64,000 bases of DNA from Mycoplasmopsis mustelae (lineage in GTDB: Bacteria > Bacillota_I > Bacilli_A > Mycoplasmatales > Metamycoplasmataceae), in the NCBI RefSeq assembly GCF_004365095.1, contig NZ_SOCN01000002.1, positions 34,787 to 98,786 of the forward strand. The letters are read 5' to 3'. This document shows positions 9,191 through 19,319 of the stretch, in pieces. The notes beneath the pieces are model-generated. The model saw only the letters and a program-made list of their open reading frames with translations, had not been told where the DNA came from and searched no databases. Numbering within the stretch: position 1 is the stretch's first letter; each line of letters begins with the position of its first letter. Position numbers and translations under genes: made by a program.

Positions 9191-10108
9191 TTATTCCTTG
9201 ATGATTTCAATTTTGATGCTATCGTAATTTGCTTGAGTTGTCGTTTCATTTCCTAACCATAGATCAGATACCGTAGCTAAAGCAGCTGCTGAGGCGCGTT
9301 TTAATGATACCACTGCATCATTTGTTTTGATATATTCTGCAGCAAAAATTGCAGTCATTGTATCGCCTGCACCAGCGGTCGAAACTGGTGTAATTTTCTT
9401 TAAATTACTTGCATAGAGAATTTGATTGTCTTTGGTAAATAAGTATGAACCTTCACCCCCTAATGATACAATCACATTTTGTGCACCATATGCTTTCAAC
9501 TCATCAACACAAAGCTTGATTTCGACAAAATTATTTAAGGTTTGATTTGGAAATAATTTTGCTAACTCATCAATGTTAGGTTTAATTAAATAGGGCTGAT
9601 ATTTTAACAAATCAAAGAAGTTTTTGCTTTCTACGTCTAAAACAATTTTAACTTGCTTTTTATAACAAAATTGTAGAATTTCTAACAAATGTTCTTCTTT
9701 TGCAGTGCCCATTAACATAAAAACATCATTAGATTGCATTTTCTCTAAGATTTTTAAAACCTTTGATATATGTTCTTGATCTAAATCGGCTCTTGGCCCA
9801 TTTAATTCAAATGAAGTTTTATCAGACATAAATTTTATATTCACACGTGTTTTATTATTAACAGGAATATTCAGGATATATAATTTTTCTGCATCAAAAA
9901 CATTCTTTAAATCTAAAAAAGTTTTTGAATCAAATAAAGTGATTGCAACATTATCAATTCGATGTCTTGATAAAATAATTGAAGCATTAATTCCTTTTCC
10001 GCCTGCAAAAGCATGCATTTGTTGATAACGATTTACTTTTGAAACTTGAAATTCATTTCCTTTAATCAACAAATCTAATGATGGCGATAAGGTTAGAGTA
10101 TAAATCAC
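9191..10108 (-). CDS. fruK: 1-phosphofructokinase
   Basis: 305 residues, PfkB/ribokinase family. It phosphorylates fructose 1-phosphate to the 1,6-bisphosphate. Seen: N-terminal TLSPSLDLL, the sugar-binding FAGGKGINAS, and the C-terminal anion hole and catalytic Asp in TPVSTAGAGDTMTAIF. The start is GTG 10106-10108, overlapping the fruA TAG by one base (TAGTG), which couples the two. FruK fits directly after FruA, which delivers fructose 1-phosphate. Confidence 0.93.
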   Translation of the reverse strand: MIYTLTLSPSLDLLIKGNEFQVSKVNRYQQMHAFAGGKGINASIILSRHRIDNVAITLFDSKTFLDLKNVFDAEKLYILNIPVNNKTRVNIKFMSDKTSFELNGPRADLDQEHISKVLKILEKMQSNDVFMLMGTAKEEHLLEILQFCYKKQVKIVLDVESKNFFDLLKYQPYLIKPNIDELAKLFPNQTLNNFVEIKLCVDELKAYGAQNVIVSLGGEGSYLFTKDNQILYASNLKKITPVSTAGAGDTMTAIFAAEYIKTNDAVVSLKRASAAALATVSDLWLGNETTTQANYDSIKIEIIKE

Positions 10109-12201
10109 TATTTAGCTACCTTTGCTTTTTTAAACTTGAATTTATTACTTAAATTTGGATATTTTTTATTAACAAAGTTAACCAATCAAATAGTACCAGC
10201 AGATGCAAAACTTCCTACTAATAAAGCAATGATAAAGAATAATACCCCTAAACCAATTGATAAACCTAAATTATCTTCAATCAATGATGTTTTAGCTAAA
10301 AATACTACGAAGATTCCACCGTGTGGAGCAATGATATTTACACCTAATAGTGCAGAAACCAATCCTGCCACTGCGCCACCAACTATGTTAGCTGGAACCA
10401 TCACTTTTGGATTTTTGGAAGTATATGGAATCGCACCTTCAGAAATAAATGAAAGTCCAAATAAGATATTTGACCATTTTCCAGCTTCGCGGTCTTCTTT
10501 ACTTCAAAGCTTTTTAGAAATAAACATTGATAATGCAATTCCAAGTGGTGGTACCATCCCTGCAATCATAACTGCCGCCATTGAAACGGTGCTAGTTCCG
10601 GTCGCAATAGATAAAGTTCCAAAAATATAAGCTGATTTATTAATTGGACCACCCAAATCAGTAGCCATCATTATCCCTAAAATCAACCCAAGTAATCATG
10701 CTAAATATGGTTTTGATTCAAAGAGCTGTAAAAATAGCACTAATCCTAAATTAATATAAATTAAAACTATATTAACACCTCAAAATAAAATCGCAATCGC
10801 CAAAGTACCAAATAGTGGTAAAAATAAGATATTTTTAATTCCTTGCATTGTTGCGGATAATTTTCCGAAAATGTATTGAGAAAACACAATTACCATTGCT
10901 GCTGCAAAGAATGCACCAAAAATTCCGCCGACAAAACCGGAACCAGTTCCTAAAAATGTACCAGCATCATTAACACCAGATGCTACAATACTAGGTTTTA
11001 AGAATGCATAAGTCTCAGATAATTGTCCGCTTGCAATTGCCCCGATAATAAATCCAGGTAGCAGACCTTGGCGACCAACTAAAGCATAAGTTATATAAGC
11101 CGCTAACACTGGTACCGCTAGTCCTAAACCAATTTTACCAATTTTAAAGATAATGTTAGAAATAGCTGAATTAAATCCAAAACTCTTTAAGAAATTTTGC
11201 GAATTTAAATCAATTCCTTGTGAAGCACCAATAATCATATCAATGACAAATGCTACCGCAAGCATAATTCCACCAAAGATAATAAATGGTAGCATATGCG
11301 AAATTCCGCTCATTAAAGAACGCCACATTTTTTTACCAAAACCATCAAATGTCATTGCTGCTTCGTTATTATCATTACTTTTGGTAACTCCATTAAGTTT
11401 TTTACCTTGTTTATTAAGTACTTTAGTAATTTGTTGCTGTGGTTGATGGATGGCTTTCTGTGTTGAGATTTCTAAGACATTATCACAATTTGCAAATCTG
11501 GTCTTCTCAATTTCGCGATCTACAGCTAAAATCACTCCCTTAGCTTGCTTGATTTCAAAATCTGTAAGTTTATTATCCACACCTTCAGCGCCTTGTGTCT
11601 CTACTTTTATAGAAACATTCATCTTTTTGGCTTGCTCATAGAGTTTCTCTTTAGCCATAAAAGTGTGCGCTATTCCTGTTGGGCAAGCTGTTACAGCAAC
11701 AATGTCAAAATTTTTAGCATGAACATTTTCAACATCTTTAGATAAATTTACTTCATATTTATCAATTAATCTGAGAAATTCATCTGCACTTGATACTTTT
11801 GTAAGCTCTGCTTTAAAATCTGAATTAATTAATAAACTTGATAATTTAGACATTATTGATAGGTGTGCATTTTGCCTTTCATCTGTAGATAAAGCAATTG
11901 CAAAAATATAATTTACCGGTTGTTTATCAAGTGAATCTCAATTTAAATCTTTAACTTTTGCAAACATTAAAGTGTTTTTTAAAACAACCGATGAACCAAT
12001 GTGAGGCATCGCAATTTGTTCACCGATACCGGTTGAACCTTGATTTTCGCGATCTATAAAAAGTTGATAAGTTGCTTTTACATCTGATACATATTTTTTG
12101 TCATAAAGTTGCTGACTTAAAAACTCAATTGCTTGTTGTTTAGAAGCAAATTCATTATCAATAAAAATAGTATCTTTGTTAAATAAACTATTTATTTTCA
12201 T
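10108..12201 (-). CDS. fruA: PTS fructose EIIABC
   Basis: 697 residues, fused A-B-C domains. EIIA at residues 1-145 with phospho-His 67 (AMPHIGS); EIIB at about 160-265 with phospho-Cys 173 (VTACPTGIAHTFMA); EIIC from about 295 with some ten membrane helices (GISHMLPFIIFGG, GLLPGFIIGAIASG). It imports fructose as fructose 1-phosphate. Several UGA codons are read as Trp, including one linking the EIIA part at residue 88. ATG 12201 has the ribosome site GAAAGGA upstream. Downstream fruK completes the operon. I see no FruR gene nearby. A TATAAT-like box lies on the minus strand near 12234-12239. Confidence 0.93.
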
Positions 12202-12318
12202 TTAGTCCTTTCTATTAAATTAAATATTTTAAAATTATATATGAACTAAGACAGAAAATAACACTATATATAAAATTTAAAAATTTGTTACTTGAAAATA
12301 ATACTAATTGAATAAATA

Positions 12319-12357
12319 TTTATCAAATACAAGTATAATATATTTGCATTTGATAAA
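12319..12357. promoter_or_regulatory. promoter and operator-like dyad of the restriction-modification genes
   Basis: A perfect TATAAT at 12334-12339 is flanked by a 10-bp perfect inverted repeat, TTTATCAAAT (12319-12328) and ATTTGATAAA (12348-12357). Transcription would start between the arms, so the repeat is more likely a DNA site for a dimeric regulator than an RNA hairpin. The ribosome site AAAGGTAGG follows before ATG 12365. Confidence 0.6.
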
Positions 12358-12364
12358 GGTAGGT

Positions 12365-13312
12365 ATGATGAATAATTTGAAATATGTTAATGGTAAATCA
12401 ATGTTAATCAATATTAAAAATCACTTAGACCAATACTTTACAAAACATGCAATAGCTTCTGAATTATTCGAAAAAACCAAAAAAATTATTAAAAAATATG
12501 AAGAAAATAATTTAGAAAAATATCTCTGGATCGAACCAAGCACCGGCGAAGGGTGTTTTTTAGATTTGTTACCAATTAACAAAAGAATCGGCATTGATAT
12601 TGATCCAAAACGAGACGATGTTATTAAATCAGATTATTTAAAATATAAATTACCACAACAACCATTTATTGTTATCGGAAATCCACCTTTTGGTCATCGC
12701 GGGGTTTTGGCGCTTGAATTTTTAAATTATTCTGCCAATGCAGACTATGTGTGTTTTATCTTACCAATGTTTTTTGAAAGCAAAGGTAAGGGAAGTATTA
12801 GATATCGTGTAAAAGGTTTAAATTTAATTCACAGTGAGGTTTTGCCTAAAAATTCATTTTATACGCTCGAAAATAAAGATATAGATGTTAAATGTGTGTT
12901 TCAAATTTGATCAAAAAATCACATTAATAAAACTTTATCTACCTTTAATTGATATTCCTTAGGTTCAAAAAATCCATTTAAAAAATATTTGGATGTTTAT
13001 ACAGTTTCAACAGCAAAAAGCAGAGAGTGTGGCAAAAGATGAATTTTTAAAGAGAAAGCAGATTTTTATTTGGCATCAACTTTTTTTAAAGAAAATAAAG
13101 TAGTTTATGATTTTAATGATGTGAAATATAAAAGTGGAATCGCAATTAAAATCAATACAAAAAAACCAGAAGAAATCAAAAAAATTAAAAACCTTTTAAT
13201 TAATGCTGATTGAACTAAATATAGTTCGCTCGCTACTAATTCTTGTAGACATATCGGAAAAAGTCATATTTATGATCTTTTGTTAGATAATGATTTTAAG
13301 ATGGAGATTTAA
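12365..13312 (+). CDS. type II DNA adenine methyltransferase
   Basis: 315 residues. It has SAM motif I EPSTGEG (57-63), the acidic loop IGIDIDP (75-81), and the N6-adenine catalytic motif NPPFG (106-110), in the motif I before IV order of gamma-type amino methyltransferases. It protects the host DNA from its partner nuclease. Two adjacent ATG codons are possible (12365 and 12368), both after AAAGGTAGG. The upstream frame is open to 12308 but lies in the promoter. UGA is used as Trp at several places. The target recognition part is probably the C-terminal half, and its sequence specificity cannot be read. Stop overlaps the next start (TAATG). Confidence 0.85.
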
Positions 13313-13884
13313 TGGAATTTGAAAAGATTTTACTGGACATTATAGAAGAAAAATATAAATTTTTAGGATTAGATAAAAAGAATACAAACAATATATTTTG
13401 AAAGATAATTGAGTTTGAAGGAAATGCAATTGGAAACATCGGAGAAAAATTTGTTAAAGAAATCTTAAAAAGGTTAAAGATAGAATTTGTAGAGAATACC
13501 GATAACAAGAGCATTCACAATGAGTATGATATCCATATACAAAAACCTAAAGAAATTTTACTAGAAATAAAGTCCGCAAGACTAGGAAAGAAAAATTTAA
13601 CATTTCAATTTAATGGTATCAATCCAGATTATAACTATGACTATTTAATATGCATCGGTATTTCTGAAACACAAGCATTTTATAAAATAATTAGCAAAAG
13701 GGATTTCATATACATTCATCAAAAAGAAAATCGTGGTCATTGAATAAAAATTGATGGTAAAAACAAAAAATTAGTCGAAATGAATCCAGATAATAAAGTA
13801 AATTACAAACTGACATTACATAAGAGTTCAATGAATGATATTTCAAACTTCGCTGAGGAATTAACAAAATATATTTTTAAATAA
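13312..13884 (+). CDS. probable type II restriction endonuclease
   Basis: 190 residues. A PD-(D/E)XK-type nuclease centre is visible: D73 in NEYDIHI, then E85-x-K87 in EILLEIKSARLG, with a preceding helix GEKFVKEIL carrying a conserved-type Glu. Its start overlaps the methyltransferase stop by one base, the standard arrangement of small restriction-modification cassettes. No exact family is recognised, so the assignment rests on motif plus position. Together with the methyltransferase it would cut unmethylated incoming DNA. Confidence 0.7.
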
Positions 13885-13929
13885 AATTACTATAAAACAA
13901 CAGCAAAAATTAACTTAAAATATAATTAC

Positions 13930-14092
13930 ATATTTCTTTAGTGATTTATCTGTGGCTTATGCTACAACATTTGTGTATCAAAGCTTGTATTTAAGTATGC
14001 GTATATATTTGGATAGGCTATCTGTTTATTAAGCATAAGATAAGTGCACAAAGCTGGATAGAGTCCGCTTAAGTAATTAAGGAGATTTTTTA
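13930..14092 (+). ncRNA. candidate structured non-coding RNA
   Basis: A TATAAT box (13921-13926) is followed by a gene-free stretch that ends in a terminator-like hairpin (CTTAA-GTAA-TTAAG, then six T at about 14086-14091), giving a transcript of about 160 nt. Three co-linear helices close it: GTG/CAC, TTAT/ATAA and CTTATGC/GCATAAG between 13941-13962 and 14033-14049, with smaller hairpins inside. It does not match tRNA, SRP RNA, tmRNA or RNase P signatures that I know. Strand and ends are inferred. Confidence 0.4.
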
Positions 14093-14122
14093 AAATAGAT
14101 AACACTCGCGCGCTATCTATTT
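14093..14122 (-). terminator. terminator of the p37-p29-p69 operon
   Basis: Inverted repeat AAATAGATA/TATCTATTT with a 12-base GC-rich loop overlaps the p69 stop codon. On the minus strand the second arm runs into TTTT. The loop contains CGCGCGC, unusual in this AT-rich DNA. Confidence 0.5.
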
Positions 14123-15774
14123 CACTTAGAAATTTTCAAAAGACTTTTTGTCGTAAATAGCTTAATCTTTTCAAAAACTTCTCTTTTATATAATAAAAAT
14201 AAGATTTCAAAAATTGCATAAATTAAAAATGCTGGTAGAAATGCTGGTCCAATTTTTTCATATTCTGAGTTTTTAATATATTCATTAATATATGCATATA
14301 AGACAACATTACTAAAGATTCCAAATGTTATAAAGTTTCTAAAAGTTCCTTCGCTCTTGAATAAAACTAATGATACAATTGCTTTTTTATACATTGGTAG
14401 TAAAAGATTTCAATAAATATAAAAATTGTTATACCCAAGCGATTTTCATAATTGTACTTTCGATTTATCTATACGGTTAATAACTTCTGAAAACTGCTTT
14501 GTTAAAGACCTAAAAGTAATAATAATAACTGCAATAATAATTGCTGTATCTTTATTTAGCAATGAGTTAAATAAAATAAAAAAGACGATAACCGGAATTG
14601 CTTTTAGTAAGACAACAATCACCTTGAAAACGAAAGTAAAATGCAATTTATATAATTTTTCACTCATAAATAATGCATATATAAGTGATAAAAAGTACGA
14701 AACATAAACTACAATATAAGTTTGTTGAAAAATTTTTCAATAAGAAAGATACAAATTCGGGTTTTCTTGCACCCCGCTAAAATCTCAATTAAATAAATTT
14801 TGTAATCAAATTCTTAATGATATGGTATTTGCACTAGTTTTAGAAATGTCTGCAAAACTAATAATAACGATAATTAAAAAGATAATAAAAATTGTTAATT
14901 TAATGAGCTTTTTAAAATTATATTTTCAACTTTTTGGAGTATTGATATCAGGTTTATTAATGTCGCTAGCAACAAATAAGTATTTATTAAAAAAGATTAA
15001 TAATAGTTCAAAAAAGATAATAACAACTACAATGTAAAAAATACTAATTCCGTAGTATTCAATATTATTCGGATAAGTATTAAAAAGTTGTCCAATTCCA
15101 TAAATTCCAATTGAACCTAAAATTGAACTTCATCTGATGTTAGTCTCAAGTGTAAGCAGTGAATTCATTATGAATTTGTTTTTATTATTTAAAACAATAT
15201 TTTTATAAAAACTTTTAAAACGCGGCATTCCTTGATGAATATCCATTCAATATTTTTGAGTTGAAGTAGACTCAAAAATATCACAAAAATAGCGATGCAA
15301 ATAAACTCATGAAGTAAATCAAAAAATCATAAAAGCTATCATTTGGCCTTCGTAGGCAGAACCAAATATCATGATAAAAATCAAAACAGGCAAAGAGCGC
15401 AATAGAATAATTAAAAGCCGAATACATCAGGTTCATCAATTACGTTTTCATAGATTTAATGAACTAAAATAAGCAGTAATAAAAGCTAAAATTAAACCTA
15501 TAAAACTACCACTGAATACTGATTTAATTGTTATTCACATTAAATTCAAGTTTATATATCATAAATTCAATACATTATCATTATTAATAACAACAATACT
15601 TTTAAAAGAAAATAATTCTTTTAAATGTGTAAAAAATAAATTTGTTCCTGTTTTAGTTATATAAAAATTGAAAGTATGTAAAAAATATATAAAAATCAAA
15701 AATAAAGCTAAAGTTACAAACCATTTTAAGATAGTTTTTTTAGTTAATTTTTGATGAAATTTTTGTCTAGTCAA
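14113..15774 (-). CDS. ABC transporter permease, p69-type
   Basis: 553 residues with about ten to twelve membrane helices in two halves, each with a binding-protein-dependent permease core (first half near SVFSGSFIGLILAFITAYF and LLIILLRSLPVLIFIMIFG; second near VIVVLLKAIPVIVFFILF). It is like a duplicated PhnE permease. Family and order match p69 of the M. hyorhinis p37-p29-p69 operon. It starts eight bases before the end of the ATPase gene. UGA is used very often as Trp, including the third-last codon before the true stop TAG at 14113. It forms the channel for the substrate bound by p37. Confidence 0.85.
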
Positions 15775-16609
15775 AATACAACCTTAATTCATCTAAATCG
15801 TATTCATTAGGATGATATATTTTTTGTATTTTTCCGTCCTTGAGAGCAATAATTTTATCCATATACTTAACAGCATCGTTTAAGTTATGTAATGCTACTA
15901 CAATATATTTATCGCTTTTAATTTTTTGTAAATATTCAAAAACTAATTGTGCATTAGTAATATCTAAATTTGATGTTAATTCATCACACAGCAGAATTTC
16001 GGGATCGTTAATTAAATTCAAAATTATTGCAAAACGTTGTTTTTGTCCAGCAGAAAGCTGCTCAACTGGTTTAAAAATATAATCTTGCATTCCAAAATAT
16101 TCACACATTTGATATAAATTATCTTTTTGTTGTTTAGTTAAAATTTTTAAAAATTTGTAAAAAGGGTTTTTATATTTTTTAAAAGTTAATTTAAAGTTAG
16201 TATAAAAATCAATAGATGTAATCAAATTGTCATCGGGTGCTATATAATTAATTTTTTTCTTATATTTTTTAATTTCTGCTTTACTAAAATATTCATTTAA
16301 AGTATTTTTATATAGTTTTACGACGTTTTTAAGAGAGCTTTGTTTAAATAATTTTTTAAATTTGGTAAAATAACCTTTAAAATCATTTTTTTTATTAGTT
16401 TTTTTGATTTTAACAACTTTTTTGTCGTTATACCAAAATTCACCATCTTTAATTAAACTAAAATCAAAAAATGCTTTAAGAATGGTGCTTTTACCAGTTC
16501 CACTTTTTCCGATTAAGCCTATTATAGAATTTTTTTTCACATGTATACTTACATTATCTAAAATAACTTGGTCACTATATTGTAACACTATATCATTAAA
16601 TTTAATCAT
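15767..16609 (-). CDS. ABC transporter ATP-binding protein, p29-type
   Basis: 280 residues. Walker A GKSGTGKST (34-42), signature LSAGQKQRF, Walker B EILLCDELTSNLD and the switch His in VVALHNL are all present, so the ATPase looks functional. It belongs to the phosphonate/PhnC-like group. An insertion rich in Lys between Walker A and the signature (about residues 65-125) makes it a little long. It overlaps the p37 stop by one base and p69 by eight, giving a tightly coupled operon that drives import of the p37 ligand. Confidence 0.92.
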   Translation of the reverse strand: MIKFNDIVLQYSDQVILDNVSIHVKKNSIIGLIGKSGTGKSTILKAFFDFSLIKDGEFWYNDKKVVKIKKTNKKNDFKGYFTKFKKLFKQSSLKNVVKLYKNTLNEYFSKAEIKKYKKKINYIAPDDNLITSIDFYTNFKLTFKKYKNPFYKFLKILTKQQKDNLYQMCEYFGMQDYIFKPVEQLSAGQKQRFAIILNLINDPEILLCDELTSNLDITNAQLVFEYLQKIKSDKYIVVALHNLNDAVKYMDKIIALKDGKIQKIYHPNEYDLDELRLYFD

Positions 16610-18093
16610 TATCTATCTAATACTTCTTTAGCAATATTTCAAAATTCAGATTCAACATCTTTAATTTCAAAATAACCAAAAAATCCATTTGTTATAGCAC
16701 CAATATCTTTATGTTCTTTAGATAATTTCATCATAACTTTAGAAATCACAGAAATTACATTTGGATCAACTTCTTTACCAAAAACTCCTACAAAATACGG
16801 TAATGCTTCAGTAACTGTTAATACTTCTAAATTTTGATTTGGTCTTAAGTCCTTATTTATAAAATAAGTATCTCGTCCATCCGCTTTATATGGAGTTCAA
16901 GCTCATGAGGGTATATTATCAAAAAAGATATGTTTGTTTAAGTATTGAGCTTGATGAACTCCTTTAATTGAACCTGTAGTTATATTGTTGTGATGTTTGC
17001 TATTTACATCAATTTGATATGTCTTTAAATCTCTAAATTTTTCTTTAAAATGTTTCTTTAATAAACTGTTTTGTAAAATATATTTTGCACCGGAGTTTGA
17101 ATCACCAGTAACTATTCCATAACTTAAAAATGTATCCCAGTCTCTTTGATTTCAAGCCTTTTTAATTGCAGCACGTTGTGCTTCGGTACCAATCAAAATA
17201 ATTGAACCACGATTGTACGGAACTAAATTATCTCTATTATAAACATCCTGATAAATAGAACCATTTCAGTGATAATCATTATTTCATTCACTTCTAGGTT
17301 CACCATAAAAAACTTCATTAACATTACGAGCTATTTTTGTTAAATCATCATTTCAGCTTCCATCGCTATATTTACCATTTATTGGATTTTTAAAATCAAA
17401 TTTAATATCGCCACGAAATTGACGTGCTAAAGTCTGTAATTTAATTTGAAAACCAGCATTAATAATATCGTTTTTTTTATCTCATAAAAAACCAGTAGGC
17501 AAAAATGCCATATCAGCTTCTTTTTTAACTAAATTATCATATGAAGCATTAAAATTTTCGGCCCCATAAAACTGAATTTTTACCGTTAGTTTATTATTAG
17601 AGTTTTTTAATAAATCGTTGATTTGTTTTTCAGCTTCTTTTCGAACTTGTTCTTGTGTTTTGCCGTTTAAAGCATAACTTTGTGGAGTTGAAAATGTTAA
17701 TTTTAAAGTATGTTCTGTTGTAATTAAATTTTTTGGAATTTCTATTTGTTCTGTCCCGAAATTTGAATTAGTTAAAAATTTATCACCTATACCTCGATAA
17801 AATTCTTTAGTTAATTGTTGCACCAACTCTTTAATTTGAGAATTTTGTCGATAGATTTCATTTAAAATCACATCTTGTTTAGTTGCTTCTTTTTCGACTT
17901 TTGCTTTATTTAAAATACTTTGATATTTGTTTAATTCTGCGGGTGATAAAGCAGCTTCTAATGCATTAATTTGATTTGAATATAACGCTTTTTGTTGCGA
18001 TTCAGTAGTTTGATTTGTTCCACATGAAGCAGCAACTAATAAAGTTGGTGTAAATGAAATAATTGCAATTTTCAATAGTTTTTTCATTTTCAT
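16609..18093 (-). CDS. p37/Cypl-type substrate-binding lipoprotein
   Basis: 494 residues with a lipoprotein signal: basic start MKMKKLL, hydrophobic core and lipobox ending at Cys 24 (VAASC). After a helical stretch it has the phosphonate/phosphate-binding-like fold: GAENFNASYDNLVKKEADMAFLP, GSIILIG, and GDSNSGAKYILQ. The operon (binding lipoprotein, ATPase, double permease) is that of M. hyorhinis p37, whose structure (Cypl) was found with thiamine pyrophosphate bound. TPP or a related phosphate ester is therefore the likely ligand, by analogy. ATG 18093 follows AGGAGAG. The lipoprotein sits on the outer face of the membrane. Confidence 0.85.
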
Positions 18094-18281
18094 ATTCTCT
18101 CCTAATATCAATGTTTAAGACATCAAAAAACTCTAAAAGAGATATTGAATTCATTAATCCTATTAATTATAAAACAAAAACAAAAATATCACCTAAATTA
18201 GTAATTTAAAAGTATTAAAAACATGAAACTACACAAATTAGCGCCTTAAAACATTAAATTTGGTTTTAACAACTCGCAACA

Positions 18282-18458
18282 CTACCTCTCTAAGTGATTT
18301 TTTAAAAACTTTTCATAAATAAATTTAGGCACCGAAGAAATATAAGAAGCATAAGTTAAAATAAATTCTGATAATGTTAATTTTTCAATTAGTTTATGAC
18401 TTTGATTTGATAAAACTAACAATTTTATAGATTTTATATTTTTCAAGCGGATTTCTTC
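18282..18458 (-). pseudogene. remnant of a protein-coding gene
   Basis: A 58-codon open stretch (includes LKNIKSIKLLVLSNQ and SEFILTYASYISSVPKFIYE) ends in TAG at 18282 but has no start, and the sequence upstream on the minus strand is full of stops. It reads like the C-terminus of a lost gene. The family is not recognised. Confidence 0.35.
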
Positions 18459-18910
18459 AAAGAAATTATTGATTTAATTTTCATTTTTAATTCCTACAAA
18501 TTTCAATTTATACATTATTTTTTAAAATCTAATTTAATCATTCCGATTCATAATTTCTAGTTTTTTTAATTTTATATTTTAAAATGCAAATTTAATATTT
18601 TGATTTACTTCAGAAATTAATAAACTCTCACTTAAATAAACATTTTCATTTAAAAATCAGCCTGATAATCTTTATAAAATTCCAGTTTTTTTAATTTTGA
18701 TTAAAACTTATCATCACAAAAAAAGATAATGTGGTAGTAGAAACACTTAATTTAAATAAAAATGATTTAAGATTTTCATAATCAACAAAGAAATAAAATA
18801 TTAAAAAATTAAAATTCTAGTATTTCAGTGAGGTTAACATATTAGCTTCTTTGCTTTATTATAAATTTAGTAACCAAAACAATAAAAAATTTTATTTTAT
18901 AAAATATTTT
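18459..18910. other. gene-free, probably decayed DNA
   Basis: Very AT-rich with no frame over about 40 codons in either strand under the mycoplasma code and no RNA gene that I recognise. Short coding-like pieces on the minus strand suggest an eroded gene continuous with the remnant at 18282. Confidence 0.5.
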
Positions 18911-18912
18911 GA

Positions 18913-19007
18913 TACAATTAATTTTATGAAAAAAGGAAAACAACAAGTTATTATGACTAATATTAACAGTTGAATGTATATTATCAACCGTTATTTTTAG
19001 TCATAAT
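18913..19007 (+). promoter_or_regulatory. pepF promoter, leader hairpin and possible leader peptide
   Basis: A TACAAT box at 18913-18918 marks the likely promoter. The start of the transcript holds a frame of 24 codons (18926-19000; inner ATG 18953 gives MTNINSWMYIINRYF). It lies in a long hairpin: 11 perfect pairs ATTATGACTAA (18950-18960) with TTAGTCATAAT (18997-19007) plus inner GTTGA/TCAAC pairs. Whether it is translated is unknown. Confidence 0.45.
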
Positions 19008-19054
19008 CTGTTGTATTAATATAACAGATGAGACGATAAAAAGAGTTCAAATCT

Positions 19055-19225
19055 GTTATAGATACTACTATAGAGGAGCTTTTAGCAATAGTAATTAACC
19101 TAGTGGGCATGCAGAAGTTAATGAAAGGGTATAAAAGCCGAAACTAAGATAATGGCAGTTATTTTGGTTGGTAGAAAAACATAAAAGATTTCTACTCTTT
19201 GGATTTTCCATTGGTGCTATAGATT
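19055..19225 (+). promoter_or_regulatory. lysine riboswitch (L box)-like aptamer
   Basis: The stretch follows the L-box order seen in B. subtilis lysC: TATAGAGGAGC at 19070 (for GATAGAGGTGC), AATAGTA, GAAAGGG...AAAGCCGAA (19123-19143), a hairpin ending GTTGG, a later hairpin (GTAGAAA...TTTCTAC) and a closing GGTGCTATAG that can pair with CTATAG to form P1. P1's 3' strand continues into TAGATTTACA, which is complementary to TGTAAATCTA in the terminator just downstream. This is a classic switch: with ligand, P1 and the terminator form; without it, the antiterminator forms. Confidence 0.8.
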
Positions 19226-19261
19226 TACAGTTCATTAAAGTTAATATTTCACTTTAAATTA

Positions 19262-19299
19262 AAAAAGTCTTGTAAATCTACAGTTTATAAGACTTTTTT
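19262..19299 (+). terminator. riboswitch-controlled terminator before pepF
   Basis: Arms AAAAAGTCTT and AAGACTTTTTT with a loop holding TGTAAATCTA and ending in a T-run, 20 bases before the pepF start. The loop-side segment pairs with the 3' strand of the aptamer's P1, so it is the expression platform. Confidence 0.8.
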
Positions 19300-19319
19300 C
19301 ATAACTTTTAGGAGTAACA

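Noticed and set aside
10136..10630. 164-codon plus-strand frame opposite fruA
   Set aside because: Shadow of the EIIC part of fruA, which is conserved and in frame on the other strand.
13930..14092. RNase P, SRP RNA or tmRNA identity for the candidate RNA
   Set aside because: The conserved cores (GAGGAAAGUCC; GGUCAGGUCCGGAAGG; tRNA-like ends) are not present.
18094..18281. TPP riboswitch ahead of the p37 operon
   Set aside because: The CUGAGA and ACCUGAUCUGG core elements are not found on the minus strand.
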